A stretch of DNA of 64,000 bases from Erpobdella octoculata (lineage: Eukaryota; Annelida; Clitellata; Hirudinida; Erpobdellidae). Positions within the stretch are counted from its first letter, which is position 1, and every line of letters starts with the position of its first letter. Both the position numbers and the translations under genes were made by a program. The stretch lies in NCBI GenBank assembly GCA_963978895.1, contig OZ022239.1:12057274-12121273 (forward strand), read 5' to 3'. The notes beneath the pieces were generated by a model. It ran no database searches and was not told the origin of the DNA. It saw only the letters and a list, made by a program, of their open reading frames with translations. Shown piece by piece: positions 12,056-22,985 of the stretch.

Positions 12056-12496
12056 TGTAAAAAATTTGTATACAAATAAATCGAACAAGAAAAATTTTAC
12101 TTAAAGCTCAGGGGTTTCTGTGACCTTAGAAGCCCTGGATTTATTCCAGCCATGACATATGGTTGTTAAGCCATTACATAGCAGTTGTTTTTGCATAACA
12201 ATACCATTTTGCTAAATTTTTAATTAATATTTATCTGAATTTGAGTGTTAATTAAAACAAAAAATCAAGTTTTTCTGTGCATTTTGCTTTTCCATGAACT
12301 TTATATTATAGTTGAAAAATCGATTACAAGATTTTACTACATATCACGTGAAGCTAATCAGAGGCGCCGGAGGACATAAAATAGCGTTGTGGAGAGGGCG
12401 CCAACAGGTGTATACCGTATTTATCGCATATAACGCGCATCTATGAAGGCCTGGAGAGGGGTTAAAAAAAGACGGGGCTTTAAAAATAAACAGTTT
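12056..12496. other. Intergenic, hAT-like terminus at 12359
   Basis: No gene seen. CAGAGGCGCCGGAGGA at 12359 resembles a hAT-type terminus, but no partner end was found. Confidence 0.3.
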
Positions 12497-12548
12497 GATT
12501 GATAATTTTTTTTATGATAGTTCATAGTACTTTACACTAAGTGTTAAA
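12497..12548 (+). repeat. Truncated R1 unit abutting the LINE 5' end
   Basis: TTATGATAGTTCATAGTACT followed by TTACACTAAGTG is the start of an R1 unit. It stops exactly where LINE sequence begins, so the LINE either inserted into, or was 5'-truncated onto, an R1 copy. Confidence 0.6.
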
Positions 12549-12553
12549 GACAG

Positions 12554-13078
12554 GTGTCAAGCCTACAGACTTGTCTCAAAAGGGCACTTGATGTTAGGAA
12601 GCAGGAGGATAAAGATGAGGAAGCAGATAAACTCAGAAGAAAAAATTGTGTTGTTATCTATGGACTGCGAGAATCGGAATCGTCAACGGCTGATAAACGC
12701 ATACTGGATGACAAGACAAGAGTCGAGGAATTGTTGAGGGTGATTTCGTGCGATGATGCTGAAATTGTCAAGGTAATCAGGCTTGGAAAAAAGATCGAGG
12801 GTGAATGCGAACTCTCTAGACCCAGACCGCTTAAGCTGGTGTTAAAAAATGAAGACCAACAGACAAATATTCTCAGATCGGCAAAAAACTTGAAGATGAT
12901 GAAGGAAGGAGAATGGTCAGCAGTTTTTATACACAGGGATATGACTGTAAAAGAAAGGGAAGCACGAAAGCTCCTTGTCGAAACCATGAAACAGAGGATA
13001 CGGGCCGGAGAGACAAACTTGATCATCGTGAGGGACAGAATTGTGACCAAAAGATTTCCCGTTGTGGGAAAAGTCTGA
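12554..13078 (+). CDS. LINE ORF1 protein (probably 5'-truncated)
   Basis: About 174 codons with a non-ATG first codon (GTG), so the true N-terminus is probably missing. A charged, probably coiled N-terminal stretch leads into KNCVVIYGLRES, an RRM-like strand as in L1/Jockey-type ORF1 proteins, and then EIVKVIRLGKK and RPLKLVLKNEDQ. Such proteins bind the element's RNA and chaperone target-primed reverse transcription. The final ~55 codons overlap the ORF2 frame, which is -1 relative to this one. No CCHC zinc knuckle is visible. Confidence 0.7.
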   Translation: MSSLQTCLKRALDVRKQEDKDEEADKLRRKNCVVIYGLRESESSTADKRILDDKTRVEELLRVISCDDAEIVKVIRLGKKIEGECELSRPRPLKLVLKNEDQQTNILRSAKNLKMMKEGEWSAVFIHRDMTVKEREARKLLVETMKQRIRAGETNLIIVRDRIVTKRFPVVGKV

Positions 13079-16000
13079 GAAATTCTGACTCAGAAGTATT
13101 CAATGAGCGATGTAAAGCACGGGGACTGACGGAAATAATTGAACGTAGCAGTGCGATGATTGATGCGGATTTGTTGAGTGCGTCGGAATGGACAGGCGGA
13201 GATGAGAGAGTTGATGGACTCAGAAGAAAGACAACTGAATTAAAAAGTGATTATAGTAATAGTATTGCCACCATATCAAATTTTGGTTCCGTGAATGAGA
13301 GCAAGTTTTCTTTGTCTCAAATAGCGGAAGAAGAGATCTCTGAATTTGCAGTGAATTTTGGACTTGGGGACATCGATCCGGATAGTAATTTTCCTGAAAA
13401 AGGACTCTCAAATGCCTACATTACTCCATCAGACTTTGATAAATTACCAAGATCTTCTCAGGAAATATCTTTTCTACACATAAATTGTCGAAGTCTATTG
13501 CATAAAGTTCCTGACATTGCTATTCTAAATAATTTTGTGAGGTCTAAAATAATTGCGGTGACAGAAACGTGGTTAAACCCTGACACTAGCGAAGCCGTAA
13601 ATATGCCTCATTACTCCTTCCACTCAGCATGTCGTTGTAGCGGAAGGGGAGGAGGCGTCGGCTTCTTCATTCACCACACCATTGGAGTCTCTTCACTTGA
13701 GGTGCCCCTTCAGGTCACATCATTCGAGTATCTATTTACTAAACTAAAGCTACAGAGTGAAACAATAACAGTTGGAGTCATTTATCGTCCACCTGCTACC
13801 AATCTTCAAGTATTTAATAACGAATTTAAATTATTACTGGATCATGTTATCAAGCAACAGAACTGTGTACTCTTAGGAGATTTTAATATAAATATAGCAG
13901 AGGAATCGTCAAACATTATGATTCAGGAATTTAGTAACATTGTATCAAATTATTGCCTGCATCCGAAGATTGTCCTACCAACAAGAATTACCTCAACAAG
14001 TGCAACGGTTATTGATAACATATTTACTAATATACTTGATAAGGAGGAGGTTGTAAAAATAATTGTTGACGACATCTCTGATCACCTCCCTGTCTATTAC
14101 TCAATCAAAACCACAAAAAATAAATCGGTGAACCCTAAAACAAAATGCAAAAGAGATTTCAGTGACGAAAATAAGAAGAACTTTATTGGACAACTTACCG
14201 GTGTGAATTGGACCGAATCATTATGGCTCTGTGACGAAGGATGTGCCTCAGCAGCTTATTGTTCGTTCATCAAAACTTATTGTACAATATATGATACCTG
14301 TTTTCCCATCACTCATAAGCGAACAAACTTATATCATTTCAAAAAACCATGGATGACTCCTGATGTCCTAAAGTCTTGCAGGACAAAAAATACTCTTTAC
14401 AAAAAATTTCTCTCCAAGCGTACAGGTGACAGCAAGCTAAAGTTCACCTGTTCCAGAAACAAGTTTAGAAAAATTAAAAAAGTTGCTATTACTGAATATT
14501 ATTCTAACAAATTTCGTTCATATGAAGGCAACTGCCGTAAAACATGGGATCTAATAAAGCATCTCTTAAATAGAAACAGTCATGAAACTGCCTCCTGTAC
14601 GTTCTATAACGCGGAGGGTTTTCCACTAGCGTCATCTACGGACATTGCTCACTCGTTTAACACATTTTTCACAAGTATTGGGACTGAGCTCGCAAAGAAG
14701 ATTGTGTCAAGCAATTTAGACTTTCGACAATATCTTAAAGATCCCATACCACAATCAATTTTGTTATCAGATGTTACTCCAGAGGAAGTCATATCAATAT
14801 CAAAGACTCTCAAAAACTCTCACAGTGAAGGCTGTGATGGAGTCAATTCAGCTCTGGCAGGATATTCGGTACCTGTCATTGCTCATATTGTGACGGCCTT
14901 AATCAACTGCTCCTTTAAATCAGGCGTCTTTCCGGATCTGCTGAAGATTGCCAAAGTTGTTCCAATTCATAAGAGTGATTCAAAAGAGAGTATTTTGAAT
15001 TATAGACCAATATCGATCCTTCCATACTTTTCAAAAATTTTCGAGAAAGCAGTCTTCAACAGATCAATTTCTTTTTTCAACAAGTTCTCAGTTATCAAAG
15101 ATGACCAATTCGGATTCAGGGAGAAACATTCGACATATATGCCTATCTCTGTTATTCACTCAAAAATTTCTAATGCTCTAGATCGAGGCCAGCCTATAAT
15201 TGGGGTCTTTCTGGACTTGGCCAAGGCCTTCGACACAGTGGACCATGCAATCTTACTGGAAAAGCTGCAACATTATGGTATTCGTGGCAGGTGTTTAGCA
15301 TGGTATCGGAGTTATTTGAACAATCGTACCCAGATGGTCTCTTTTGAAAATTCTATCTCTTCTACAATACCAATTACCCTGGGAGTTCCACAGGGCTCGG
15401 TGCTTGGCCCACTCCTATTTTTGATATACATCAACGACATGTGCAATTCCTCTGAGTGCCTTGAATTTCTGCTCTTCGCCGACGATACGAATGTATTCAT
15501 ATCTGGTGATGACATTACCGAACTTTTCTCTGTTATGAACAAAGAATTGATGGGAGTTGCTAACTGGTGCAAAGCAAACGTTCTTTCACTCAATGTAAAA
15601 AAAACTGTTTACATGTTGTTTCATAAAGCAAGGAAAAATATTAGCCTTAATGAACTGTTTATATGTATTGGTGACTCTGTTCTGTCTCGTGTTAATGCAT
15701 GTAAATTTCTTGGGATTGTCATAGATGAACATCTTACTTTTAAACCTCATATTCAATATGTAACTAGTAAGTTATCAAAAAATGTTGGAATCATTTCACG
15801 TATTCGCCCTTACATTACTCTACCAGTAGCAGTCACTTTATATTACTCATTTATATTTCCTTATTTAAATTATTGTAATTTAATTTGGGCTTCTAATTAC
15901 TCAACTTATCTGCAGCCTTTGCTTAAACTTCAGAAAAGATATTTACGTATCATCTTCAGGTTACCATGTAGTTCTCACACTGATCCATTTTTTAGACAAT

Positions 16001-16314
16001 TGAACATACTTAAAATTCACCAAATAAATCATTTTCATGTGGGAATCTTTATGTATAAACTTGATCATAATATGCTTCCTGATTTATTTAGAAAATTGCT
16101 ACCTCAATCATCCTCATTACATTCTTGTGTGCCTCGTTCATATCCAAGGTATAGACCCCCCTTTGCTAAATCCAACATAAAGCTTCGCTCAATTGTATGT
16201 GCGGGTCCTAATGTGTATGAAAAAATTCCGATGACTATATCTCAACAACCAAACTTATCCTGTTTCAAACGATTACTTAAAAAGTTTATTATTGAGTCGC
16301 CAATGTTTCAATAG
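12913..16314 (+). CDS. LINE ORF2: AP endonuclease plus reverse transcriptase
   Basis: An uninterrupted 1,133-codon frame. The endonuclease motifs are in order: HINCRSL, VTETWL, YRPP, LLGDFNINI and SDHLPVYY. The RT motifs follow: DQFGFREKHST, LDLAKAFDTVDH (first catalytic Asp), [19 protein letters not shown], and FADDTNVF (catalytic DD). The C-terminal region YLNYCNLIWASN is typical of CR1/Jockey-like elements. All catalytic residues I can check are present, so the enzyme looks functional. It would nick target DNA and copy the LINE RNA. The start is uncertain because the first ~55 codons overlap ORF1 in the -1 frame; translation might use reinitiation or frameshifting. Confidence 0.92.
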   Translation: MVSSFYTQGYDCKRKGSTKAPCRNHETEDTGRRDKLDHREGQNCDQKISRCGKSLRNSDSEVFNERCKARGLTEIIERSSAMIDADLLSASEWTGGDERVDGLRRKTTELKSDYSNSIATISNFGSVNESKFSLSQIAEEEISEFAVNFGLGDIDPDSNFPEKGLSNAYITPSDFDKLPRSSQEISFLHINCRSLLHKVPDIAILNNFVRSKIIAVTETWLNPDTSEAVNMPHYSFHSACRCSGRGGGVGFFIHHTIGVSSLEVPLQVTSFEYLFTKLKLQSETITVGVIYRPPATNLQVFNNEFKLLLDHVIKQQNCVLLGDFNINIAEESSNIMIQEFSNIVSNYCLHPKIVLPTRITSTSATVIDNIFTNILDKEEVVKIIVDDISDHLPVYYSIKTTKNKSVNPKTKCKRDFSDENKKNFIGQLTGVNWTESLWLCDEGCASAAYCSFIKTYCTIYDTCFPITHKRTNLYHFKKPWMTPDVLKSCRTKNTLYKKFLSKRTGDSKLKFTCSRNKFRKIKKVAITEYYSNKFRSYEGNCRKTWDLIKHLLNRNSHETASCTFYNAEGFPLASSTDIAHSFNTFFTSIGTELAKKIVSSNLDFRQYLKDPIPQSILLSDVTPEEVISISKTLKNSHSEGCDGVNSALAGYSVPVIAHIVTALINCSFKSGVFPDLLKIAKVVPIHKSDSKESILNYRPISILPYFSKIFEKAVFNRSISFFNKFSVIKDDQFGFREKHSTYMPISVIHSKISNALDRGQPIIGVFLDLAKAFDTVDHAILLEKLQHYGIRGRCLAWYRSYLNNRTQMVSFENSISSTIPITLGVPQGSVLGPLLFLIYINDMCNSSECLEFLLFADDTNVFISGDDITELFSVMNKELMGVANWCKANVLSLNVKKTVYMLFHKARKNISLNELFICIGDSVLSRVNACKFLGIVIDEHLTFKPHIQYVTSKLSKNVGIISRIRPYITLPVAVTLYYSFIFPYLNYCNLIWASNYSTYLQPLLKLQKRYLRIIFRLPCSSHTDPFFRQLNILKIHQINHFHVGIFMYKLDHNMLPDLFRKLLPQSSSLHSCVPRSYPRYRPPFAKSNIKLRSIVCAGPNVYEKIPMTISQQPNLSCFKRLLKKFIIESPMFQ

Positions 16315-16505
16315 CACTTGTACAGGTTCAATATATTTCTAATTATTATTTGTGTACAACGAACTTTGTAGGCAGCCTTCTTAGCGGGATGTAAATACCC
16401 TTTAGGTTTTTGCCTTTTGACATCTTTTTTGTTTTATGGACCGATAACCTCGTTGTCATTTTTTTTAGTGTCCGATTGCTGATGCTGTTTTGTTTTCTGA
16501 TGTCA

Positions 16506-16554
<49 letters not shown>

Positions 16555-16572
16555 CACTGAATTATTCATTCC

Positions 16573-16710
16573 AACAAGTAAGCCGTAAAAAACGAGGTTT
16601 TTACACAAATTCCTTATATTTCAAGATTTTCCGGCTTTTAATTTATTGCAAATATTTCCTTTAAAACGACATTTTTTTAATTTATATATGCAAACATTCA
16701 TTTCATTGTA
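16573..16710 (+). repeat. 5' part of dispersed repeat R2
   Basis: AACAAGTAAGCCGTAAAAAA and the next ~130 bp parallel 22455-22600 closely. It begins about 20 bp after the LINE poly(A) tail. Confidence 0.55.
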
Positions 16711-17441
16711 TGGTAGAATGGGGCAAGAGACCCATGTTTCAGGACAACTGTCAAAACTCAACATTCTTTCATGACCAAAAATTTTGTAGATTTTGATGCT
16801 TCATTGATTTAGCTATTGGATGATGCCATTATGATCTAGGTAGATATCAGTATGGCATTGTAATGTGTGGAATGCATTGTTTGTGGATGCTCAGAAATTT
16901 ATTTATTTATTTATTAGTATTATTATTATTATAAATGGCGTCTTGCCCCATGGGTGAGGTAAAAAGCCTACATGTGTGGGGCAAATAGCCCATAGGTAGT
17001 CCTAGGCCTATGTAACGCGTAGGCCTAATGTTCAACGCAAAATAATCAAGTCATTTTCTAGTCAGATTCAGAATCACAGTTCGGACAGTTGAAGAAATCA
17101 GGGCCGCCGAGAGACCATTGCGGGACCCTGTGCTGAGGTATACGGGCCCCCTTGAGAGCTAGACAGTAGTGCCTAAAAAATGTAAACGTTCTTGCCCATT
17201 CACTGATTGGCACCTGGCGGTGAATTCTTTATATAATTTTCTTAAATTTTATAAAAACAGTTTATTGATAATGGATTTTTTAAATAATAAATGTGTTACT
17301 TATTGGAATTTTATAATTTCAGTTTTATGATTTTCATGAATGGAAATACATATGTTTGGTAATTTTCAAATCAATTGGACTTGTAGAAGTGGTCGAAAAA
17401 TCGATCATAAAACCGGGATCCGTCTCACTTTTTTGGCCCGC

Positions 17442-17445
<4 letters not shown>
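16711..17445. other. Intergenic repeat debris
   Basis: Carries two phrases of a GGGGCAAGAGACCC / GTCTTGCCCCATGGG type (16725 and 16940) in opposite orientation, and a hAT-like terminus CAGGGCCGCCGAGAG at 17099. No gene seen. Confidence 0.35.

Positions 17446-17536
<91 letters not shown>
17446..17536. repeat. (TA)n array, ~45 units
   Basis: Pure alternating TA for about 91 bp; it abuts a hAT transposase remnant. Confidence 0.95.
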
Positions 17537-17540
<4 letters not shown>

Positions 17541-17556
17541 TTTTCTTATTTTTAAT

Positions 17557-17850
17557 TTATTGTAATGTCATATCATAAAAATAGCCATTTTGGGAGATAG
17601 TGTTATTGGTTTTTTTGAGGAGCAGCTTTTCGAAAGTTGCATCTGAGTGGTCATTTTGTCCTTTGAGAAAAACTAGACCTGCAGTACTGAAAAGACTTTC
17701 CACTGAAGCTGATGATGGGATTGGTGTGTTACATTTCATGAACATCTCGAGGACTGGATAGAACTTGAGAGCACTCAATGTTTTGTCAGAACTGTCAAGG
17801 TACTGCAGATACTGAAGTTGAACTCGATTTTTTTCACTCTCTTCGCTCTA
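17557..17850 (-). pseudogene. hAT transposase C-terminal remnant
   Basis: Minus-strand reading gives KFYPVLEMFMKCNTPIPSSA then SVESLFSTAGLVFLKGQN and ATFEKLLLLK-like sequence. This is the hAT dimerisation block (P-x-S-x-x-S/V-E-R-x-F-S-x-A-G). Upstream residues QLQYLQYLDSSDKTLSAL are in the same frame. The rest of the transposase is missing, cut at the neighbouring (TA)n array. Confidence 0.75.
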
Positions 17851-18689
17851 TTTCACGGTTTCTTGGGTGAACGATAAAAAAATCATATAGGCAAGCTGAA
17901 GTTGTTGTAGAATAAAGAACCTCAATATCTCTAGCTTTAAACTGTTGTGCTGATTCTTAAAACACTTGACGAGAATGTCTTTTTTTGCTTCGGGATATTA
18001 TGACGTAAGCCATTGATCAACAATTGATTAAGTCGAATTTTAAAAAGTATTTTGGTACAATCTTAAAAATACAAAATAATCATTGGAAATGTATCTCAAA
18101 CACTAATATAAAATACTTGGCTTTCTAATTATTTGAAATACAAATACAAAATACACTGTGTGTTTTAAATACGCATTTCAAATACAAGTATTTTAACTAC
18201 GTACATGCACTCAATCAATCAATCAAAAATATTTTTATAGCGCTATTTCCGTAGTGTTCAATAGCGCTCGGTCGTGAACTTATTAAACAGATATGTTTTA
18301 AGTACACTGGCCTTATGTCGATTGCTTGTATAGATATACATAAAATTAATTTGCATATATATATATAATAAGTATAAAGGAGATAAACGAATTATCGCTC
18401 TGTATACGAAAAACGATTTAGAGTCTTTTGTCAAAGTAAATGGATTGAAGAAATCAGCAGAGGAGTCAATCCCACGTGATCTACAATCTATTTCTATCTC
18501 CATTGGTCTTTCCTCTTTCACTATTGAATTGCCGGAGGAGTCAGAGGTACTTTTTCAAAATTTTCCAAAAGCTCCTTAACTTTTTTGCAAAAAGAAAATC
18601 ATTATTTTCCCAAAACTCCACCAGTGCTGGTGACCGTCTGTTATTCAGCTGGTATCCACTATTTGCTTGTAAAACGCTTATTCGATAAT
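17851..18689. other. Intergenic, no gene recognised
   Basis: AT-rich; CAATCAATCAATC-type repeats near 18215 and a repeated GCGCTATT phrase at 18240-18270. No coding segment is supported. Confidence 0.35.
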
Positions 18690-18800
18690 CTTGGACGTGA
18701 AATGGAGGTTTGATGTTGGAAATCACACGGAGCCAATGATCATTTTTCTTCAGAATTGGTGTTATAATAGCACGTTTCTGACCTGTTGGCAAATAGCAAG
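18690..18800 (-). pseudogene. Short LINE reverse-transcriptase remnant
   Basis: Minus-strand LPTGQKRAIITPILKK matches the RT block around the palm entry of CR1/L2-type LINEs (xPxxxKxAIVxPIxKK). The remainder is not recognisable. Confidence 0.55.
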
Positions 18801-20150
18801 TGCTGTGGTTACCACACTCCAGTCGGGGTGAGGGACTTCAATACATAAAGAAGCACCCACAGGCCTAATTCAGGCAAAGAAAATGTTTAGTGCCAACAAG
18901 ATTTTTTTTGGAAAATAAGGATAAGGTAAGACTACTTTCCTATCCCTATCAACCGATTTGAAAAAAAAATATATGGCACGACAGCCAACCAATAGTGTTG
19001 TGACCTATCATTAACGGGCTCACAGTTTTTTGGAGACAACTCCCACCATAACCCCGGCATTGCAAATAAAATGTCAGACTGTTGTGTAGAAATTTGCTTT
19101 TTATGTTTATGTAATTATTAAATGTCCTTAATTCAAACATTACACAGATCTAAACAAAGCAAAACAATTTATTTATTTATTTATTGAACAGCAACACAAT
19201 AATAGTTTGATACTGTTTGTTAAAAACAAATTTAATTGGTCTATATTTACAGCTTTATACAAATAGTTACAAAAAATAATCACATCTTCATCCTGTAAAG
19301 AAAAAAGATAAAAAAATATTACCAATGTGAAACATAAAAACTAAAAAAATAAAATATGAAGCCAAAAGATAAATATAAAAACAAACTTCTTCGCTGAATT
19401 TCCGACACTTGGAGATTGATTCGGTAATAGAGCTTCAGTGTGACCGTAGAATCCAATCATGAGACTTAATTTGTAAATTCAAAATTTAAAGTTAAGAGTC
19501 TCTACAAGAATTATACATGGACAAATGTGTCACATTCTAGAAAACCAAAATAAAATTTAAAACAATCAAAAAGTAGAAAACATTCTGGAGCTCATAGGAA
19601 AATTATTCCTAAAATTTTATTAAAGAATATTAAAAATAATAAATTAATAATTTGACCTACCCATCATCATTCATTGCATCAAAATTTCTTTTTTTTGAAT
19701 CGCTCTCTAAAGAAACAATTGTATGGTTTAAAAGAAGCATTGTTACAATATCAAATATAAAAAAATTATATAGCAATTTGCAATCTAATAAACAAACACT
19801 TCAAACAGATTTACCTTGACTTTTGATGGCAGATGATTCATCACTAAGTCTGAAAAAATTAACAAGTGCACTGTTAAAAAAACTGATTTTTTTAGATCTC
19901 TTATCATTTTATAATTCGGCAAATAAAAACTGTTTGCAAAATATTGTAAAATAAAATATGCAAACATTGACCACAGTCTTTTAAATACTTAATATGTGAA
20001 GTATGAGAGGATTGAAAATTTATGAAACTTTCCAATCAATATGGAATAATCAAATTTCTAATCATAAATTTAAAAATTAAACATTGCTTTCTCTAAATAA
20101 ACTAAAAATGTATGGTTCATTTCTCTACATAAAGTTTGTAATTTTTTAAA
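18801..20150. other. Intergenic AT-rich sequence
   Basis: A (ATTT)n run is at 19168-19187. No open frame with domain similarity; nothing else recognised. Confidence 0.4.
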
Positions 20151-20420
20151 TTTTAATGTTTTAATTGATTTTATTCTATAATTCACTTTGTCCAATGGAT
20201 CTGAAAATTTAATAGAATGTAAAGTATGCAACGACAAATAAACCCACTAAATTTTAACTCAATCGGATAACGGGAAGTTGGTTTTTTAAGTGGTAATGAA
20301 TCTCAATGTATGGCTCAAGCAAACATGATGAAGTTAATTTTAAGGATTTAAAAATAAATGATAAGTTTTGACAAATAAAATGTATATTAGTTATCTAATT
20401 TCATGCTTGAGACTTGGCTC
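20151..20420 (+). repeat. Divergent copy of repeat R2
   Basis: Contains CGGATAACGGGAAGTTGG and GATGAAGTTAATTTTAAGG, resembling the 3' half of R2 at 22720-22845. It lies downstream of the SUPT7L stop. Confidence 0.4.
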
Positions 20421-20622
20421 AAGACTAAGAAATCCTTCCTAACTAAAAATCGCCACTGAACATTTAAAAATATTTATAAAAAAATACATTTGTTCCCTAA
20501 AAGTTGCTCCTTCAAGCCTCATTGAAAAATTGTCAAAACCAAATGCGATTTCACTTCAATCCGTCAAATTTTAGTGTGTTGTGAATCAACTATTCTATTT
20601 GATAACTTAATATTTGATTAAT

Positions 20623-22985
20623 TTAAAAAATTGTATAACTATAATTAATAAACCCAGGATCAATACTATCATGGTAATACAAATTAAATAATTCTAACTT
20701 CTCAACAATTTCAGAAATAGATGCTTGCTCCTTCAGCTTCAGTTTTTCTTGTTTCAAAAGACAATCTTTATAGACAGCATCACACTGTTTGATCAAACGA
20801 CGATTGTAGTCGACCACGTTCGTTTTGTGGAAACTTAATAAGTCTGTGGCACTTCCGATGCCCGAATCAGCAAATATTTTCAATAGCAGAAGCTGTGAAA
20901 GAAAGCAGAAATAATATATTATTAACCAACAAAAACAGCAAAAGAGTCTAAATTCTTTTTAAATTCTTACCCATTGTTAAATAGCCACCCAACTAAACAC
21001 TTTAATTCTATTAATAATATATATATAAATGACTGTCTGTCTGTCTTTTACGCAAATCACTGGATCAATTTTAACGAATTTTGGCATGGAGGTTATAGTT
21101 TAAAGAGTAGAAGTTCATAGGGTATTTTTTTTTTTTAATGCTTATGTACGACCATTAAAGGTTATTGCGTAATAAAATTCAAATTTAGTTTACATCACAG
21201 CATTTGAAGGTTTCAAGCAACTTTTCCATTTTATGGGCTAAAAGAAGTTTGGAGAGAGTGGAAGAAAGAAAATGAGAGCGAGTAGGAACGGGATAGCGAG
21301 TGGGAGAATCAGCAGGGAAGGAAAGGGGAGCCAAAGAAAAAAACAATAGAAAAGCCTCTAAAAACCCCAGGTAACACCGCTAGTACTTAACTAAATTATC
21401 AATAACAAACAAACAGAGAATAATAACATTATTATAATAAGTTCTATTAAAAGTGTCAATAAAAATTCCAACCAGGTGTTTTTCTTTTTGATTACTGCCT
21501 CCAATGTGATTGGACGAAATGCTTGTAGATGCAGATGACAGACGAGTTACCATTGTTGAGAGAAATTGATGAAGAAGACCAGTCATAGTGTCCATTGTTG
21601 ATTGTGTACAGGCTTGCATATGAAATAAATTAGTTTAAATTAAATATAAGCAGTTACAAAAAGTATGTAAAAAATAAAAGTTATATAGATTTTTTCTTAA
21701 CAATAAATTTTAAATAAAAACTACTAACAAATAGTCACAAAGTAATAAACTTCAACCTAAAGTTTGCTTTAATTTGATTACAACTAGGTGCTTTATTATT
21801 CATTCTAAGCAAACAATAATTAACATAAACAACATTTGCAATAAAAAATAAGATCTTTTTCTAAAATTTAGATTCTAAATATATAACTACTTACATGTAA
21901 ACCCCGAATTAATAGAGATAGTTGCAACAGATTTTTGTAACAAGCTTTTTTTACATTCTGGAGTAAGAAGTCCTCCTTGCATGCTTACCCTCCCATCTGA
22001 AAGATTCCCATGTAGAAAATCACTAAAAAAAGTTTAGAGCAAAAGAAAATGTTATTTGATTCAGCATAAAATAAACAATTAATACCTTTTATCATCATAA
22101 ATTGTTTTAACATCTCAAAACAGCCATTACCTTCCAATTATATTGGGTTTAAACTGCAAGAATGACTTTTTCTCTATAGGAATATCAATTTTTGGAGGAG
22201 GATTGATTTCCATGGAGATAAAGGGCTCTTTTTTCTGAAGTTCATCTGTCATTTTATGAAAATATTTCAAAAGTTCAACATTGTGTAAAGCAACTGGATC
22301 TATCTGGAAATCACGTTCTTCAGGCTGCCTGGAATAACATTTGCTCTTCATTAATAATGTATTAGATATTAGCAAGCAGCATTAACATATTCATTCAAAC
22401 ATATTGTAACTTAAGCTTGAGTTTTCCATTCAAATTAGTTAAATTTAAATTTAACAAGTAAGTCGTAAAAACGAGGTCTTTTCACAAATGTCATATTTCG
22501 AGATTCGCCAGCTTTTCATTTATTGAAAATTTTTCTTTTAAAACAACATTTATTTGAATTTATATATGACATATATGTAAACATTTATTTAATTGTATTT
22601 TTTTGTTTTTCACACAAATAAATATTATTTTTAATTAAACATTTTTTTTCATACAATTTTCAAACTTTAATAGAATGCATTGTCATGAGGAGCCTAATAT
22701 ATTTCAAATTTCAGCTCGATATTGGATGATGGGAAGTTAGTTAATTTTTACTTTCAAGGTTTTAAATTGTAAACATTCAAGCAATAAGTCAATAAGACAA
22801 GCAAGCAAGCAGCGATGAAGTTAATGTAAAGAATTTAAAAATTACCCCTTTTGTAAAGCTGAGAATGCAGGCTGATACAACTGTGATGGCCCCGAAAATA
22901 AATTATTATTAGCCTTTTCTTTGGGTTGTGGTTCTGCTATAAACGTGGAAGTTATGCCTTCCCAATTCATAGTTTTGCTATCCAT
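20623..22985 (-). CDS. SUPT7L: SUPT7L / STAF65-gamma homologue, SAGA/STAGA subunit (5 exons)
   Basis: Coding exons are 22985-22846, 22328-22131, 22022-21895, 21612-21473 and 20892-20623. Phases agree at every junction (2, 2, 1, 0), giving about 291 aa; human SUPT7L is 414 aa. The central part SDFLHGNLSDGR, then LLQKSVATISINSGF, corresponds to the SUPT7L histone-fold start (SDF...LLYQSVATILAHAGF). The last exon has FADSGIGSATDLLSFHKTNV, matching FHEVGIGSVLSLQKF. The human protein's long acidic C-terminal tail is absent. In the SAGA/STAGA coactivator this protein's histone fold pairs with a TAF10-type partner. Intron 4 holds a Helentron-like insertion and intron 1 an R2 repeat. Identification rests on motif order, and the N-terminal 60 residues are not conserved. 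Confidence 0.82.
21016..21383 (+). mobile_element. Helentron-like non-autonomous element, copy F (divergent subfamily)
   Basis: Starts with TATATATAAATGACTGTCTG and ends with AAAAACCCCAGGTAACACCG then CTAG|T. Its 3' part is the family's G/A-rich segment with GAACGGGATAGCGAGTGGG. It lies in SUPT7L intron 4. Confidence 0.6.
22452..22845 (+). repeat. Most complete copy of dispersed repeat R2 (~395 bp)
   Basis: Runs from AACAAGTAAGTCGTAAAAAC to GATGAAGTTAATGTAAAG. It ends one base from the SUPT7L exon 1 donor, so intron 1 is largely this repeat. Partial copies lie at 1-185, 16573-16710 and perhaps 20151-20420. No coding capacity. Confidence 0.6.

Larger units (their letters stand above)
12549..16552 (+). 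mobile_element. LINE non-LTR retrotransposon with intact ORF2 and poly(A) tail
   Basis: Two overlapping ORFs (RRM-like ORF1, then endonuclease-RT ORF2) are followed by a ~200-bp 3' UTR, GTCAATAAA and a pure A run of about 43 bases ending at 16552. APE endonuclease plus this RT type places it in the broad CR1/Jockey/L2/Rex1 assemblage; finer placement needs a tree. ORF1 seems 5'-truncated at an R1 repeat. No convincing target-site duplication was found. The uninterrupted ORF2 and long pure tail suggest a recent insertion. Confidence 0.9.
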
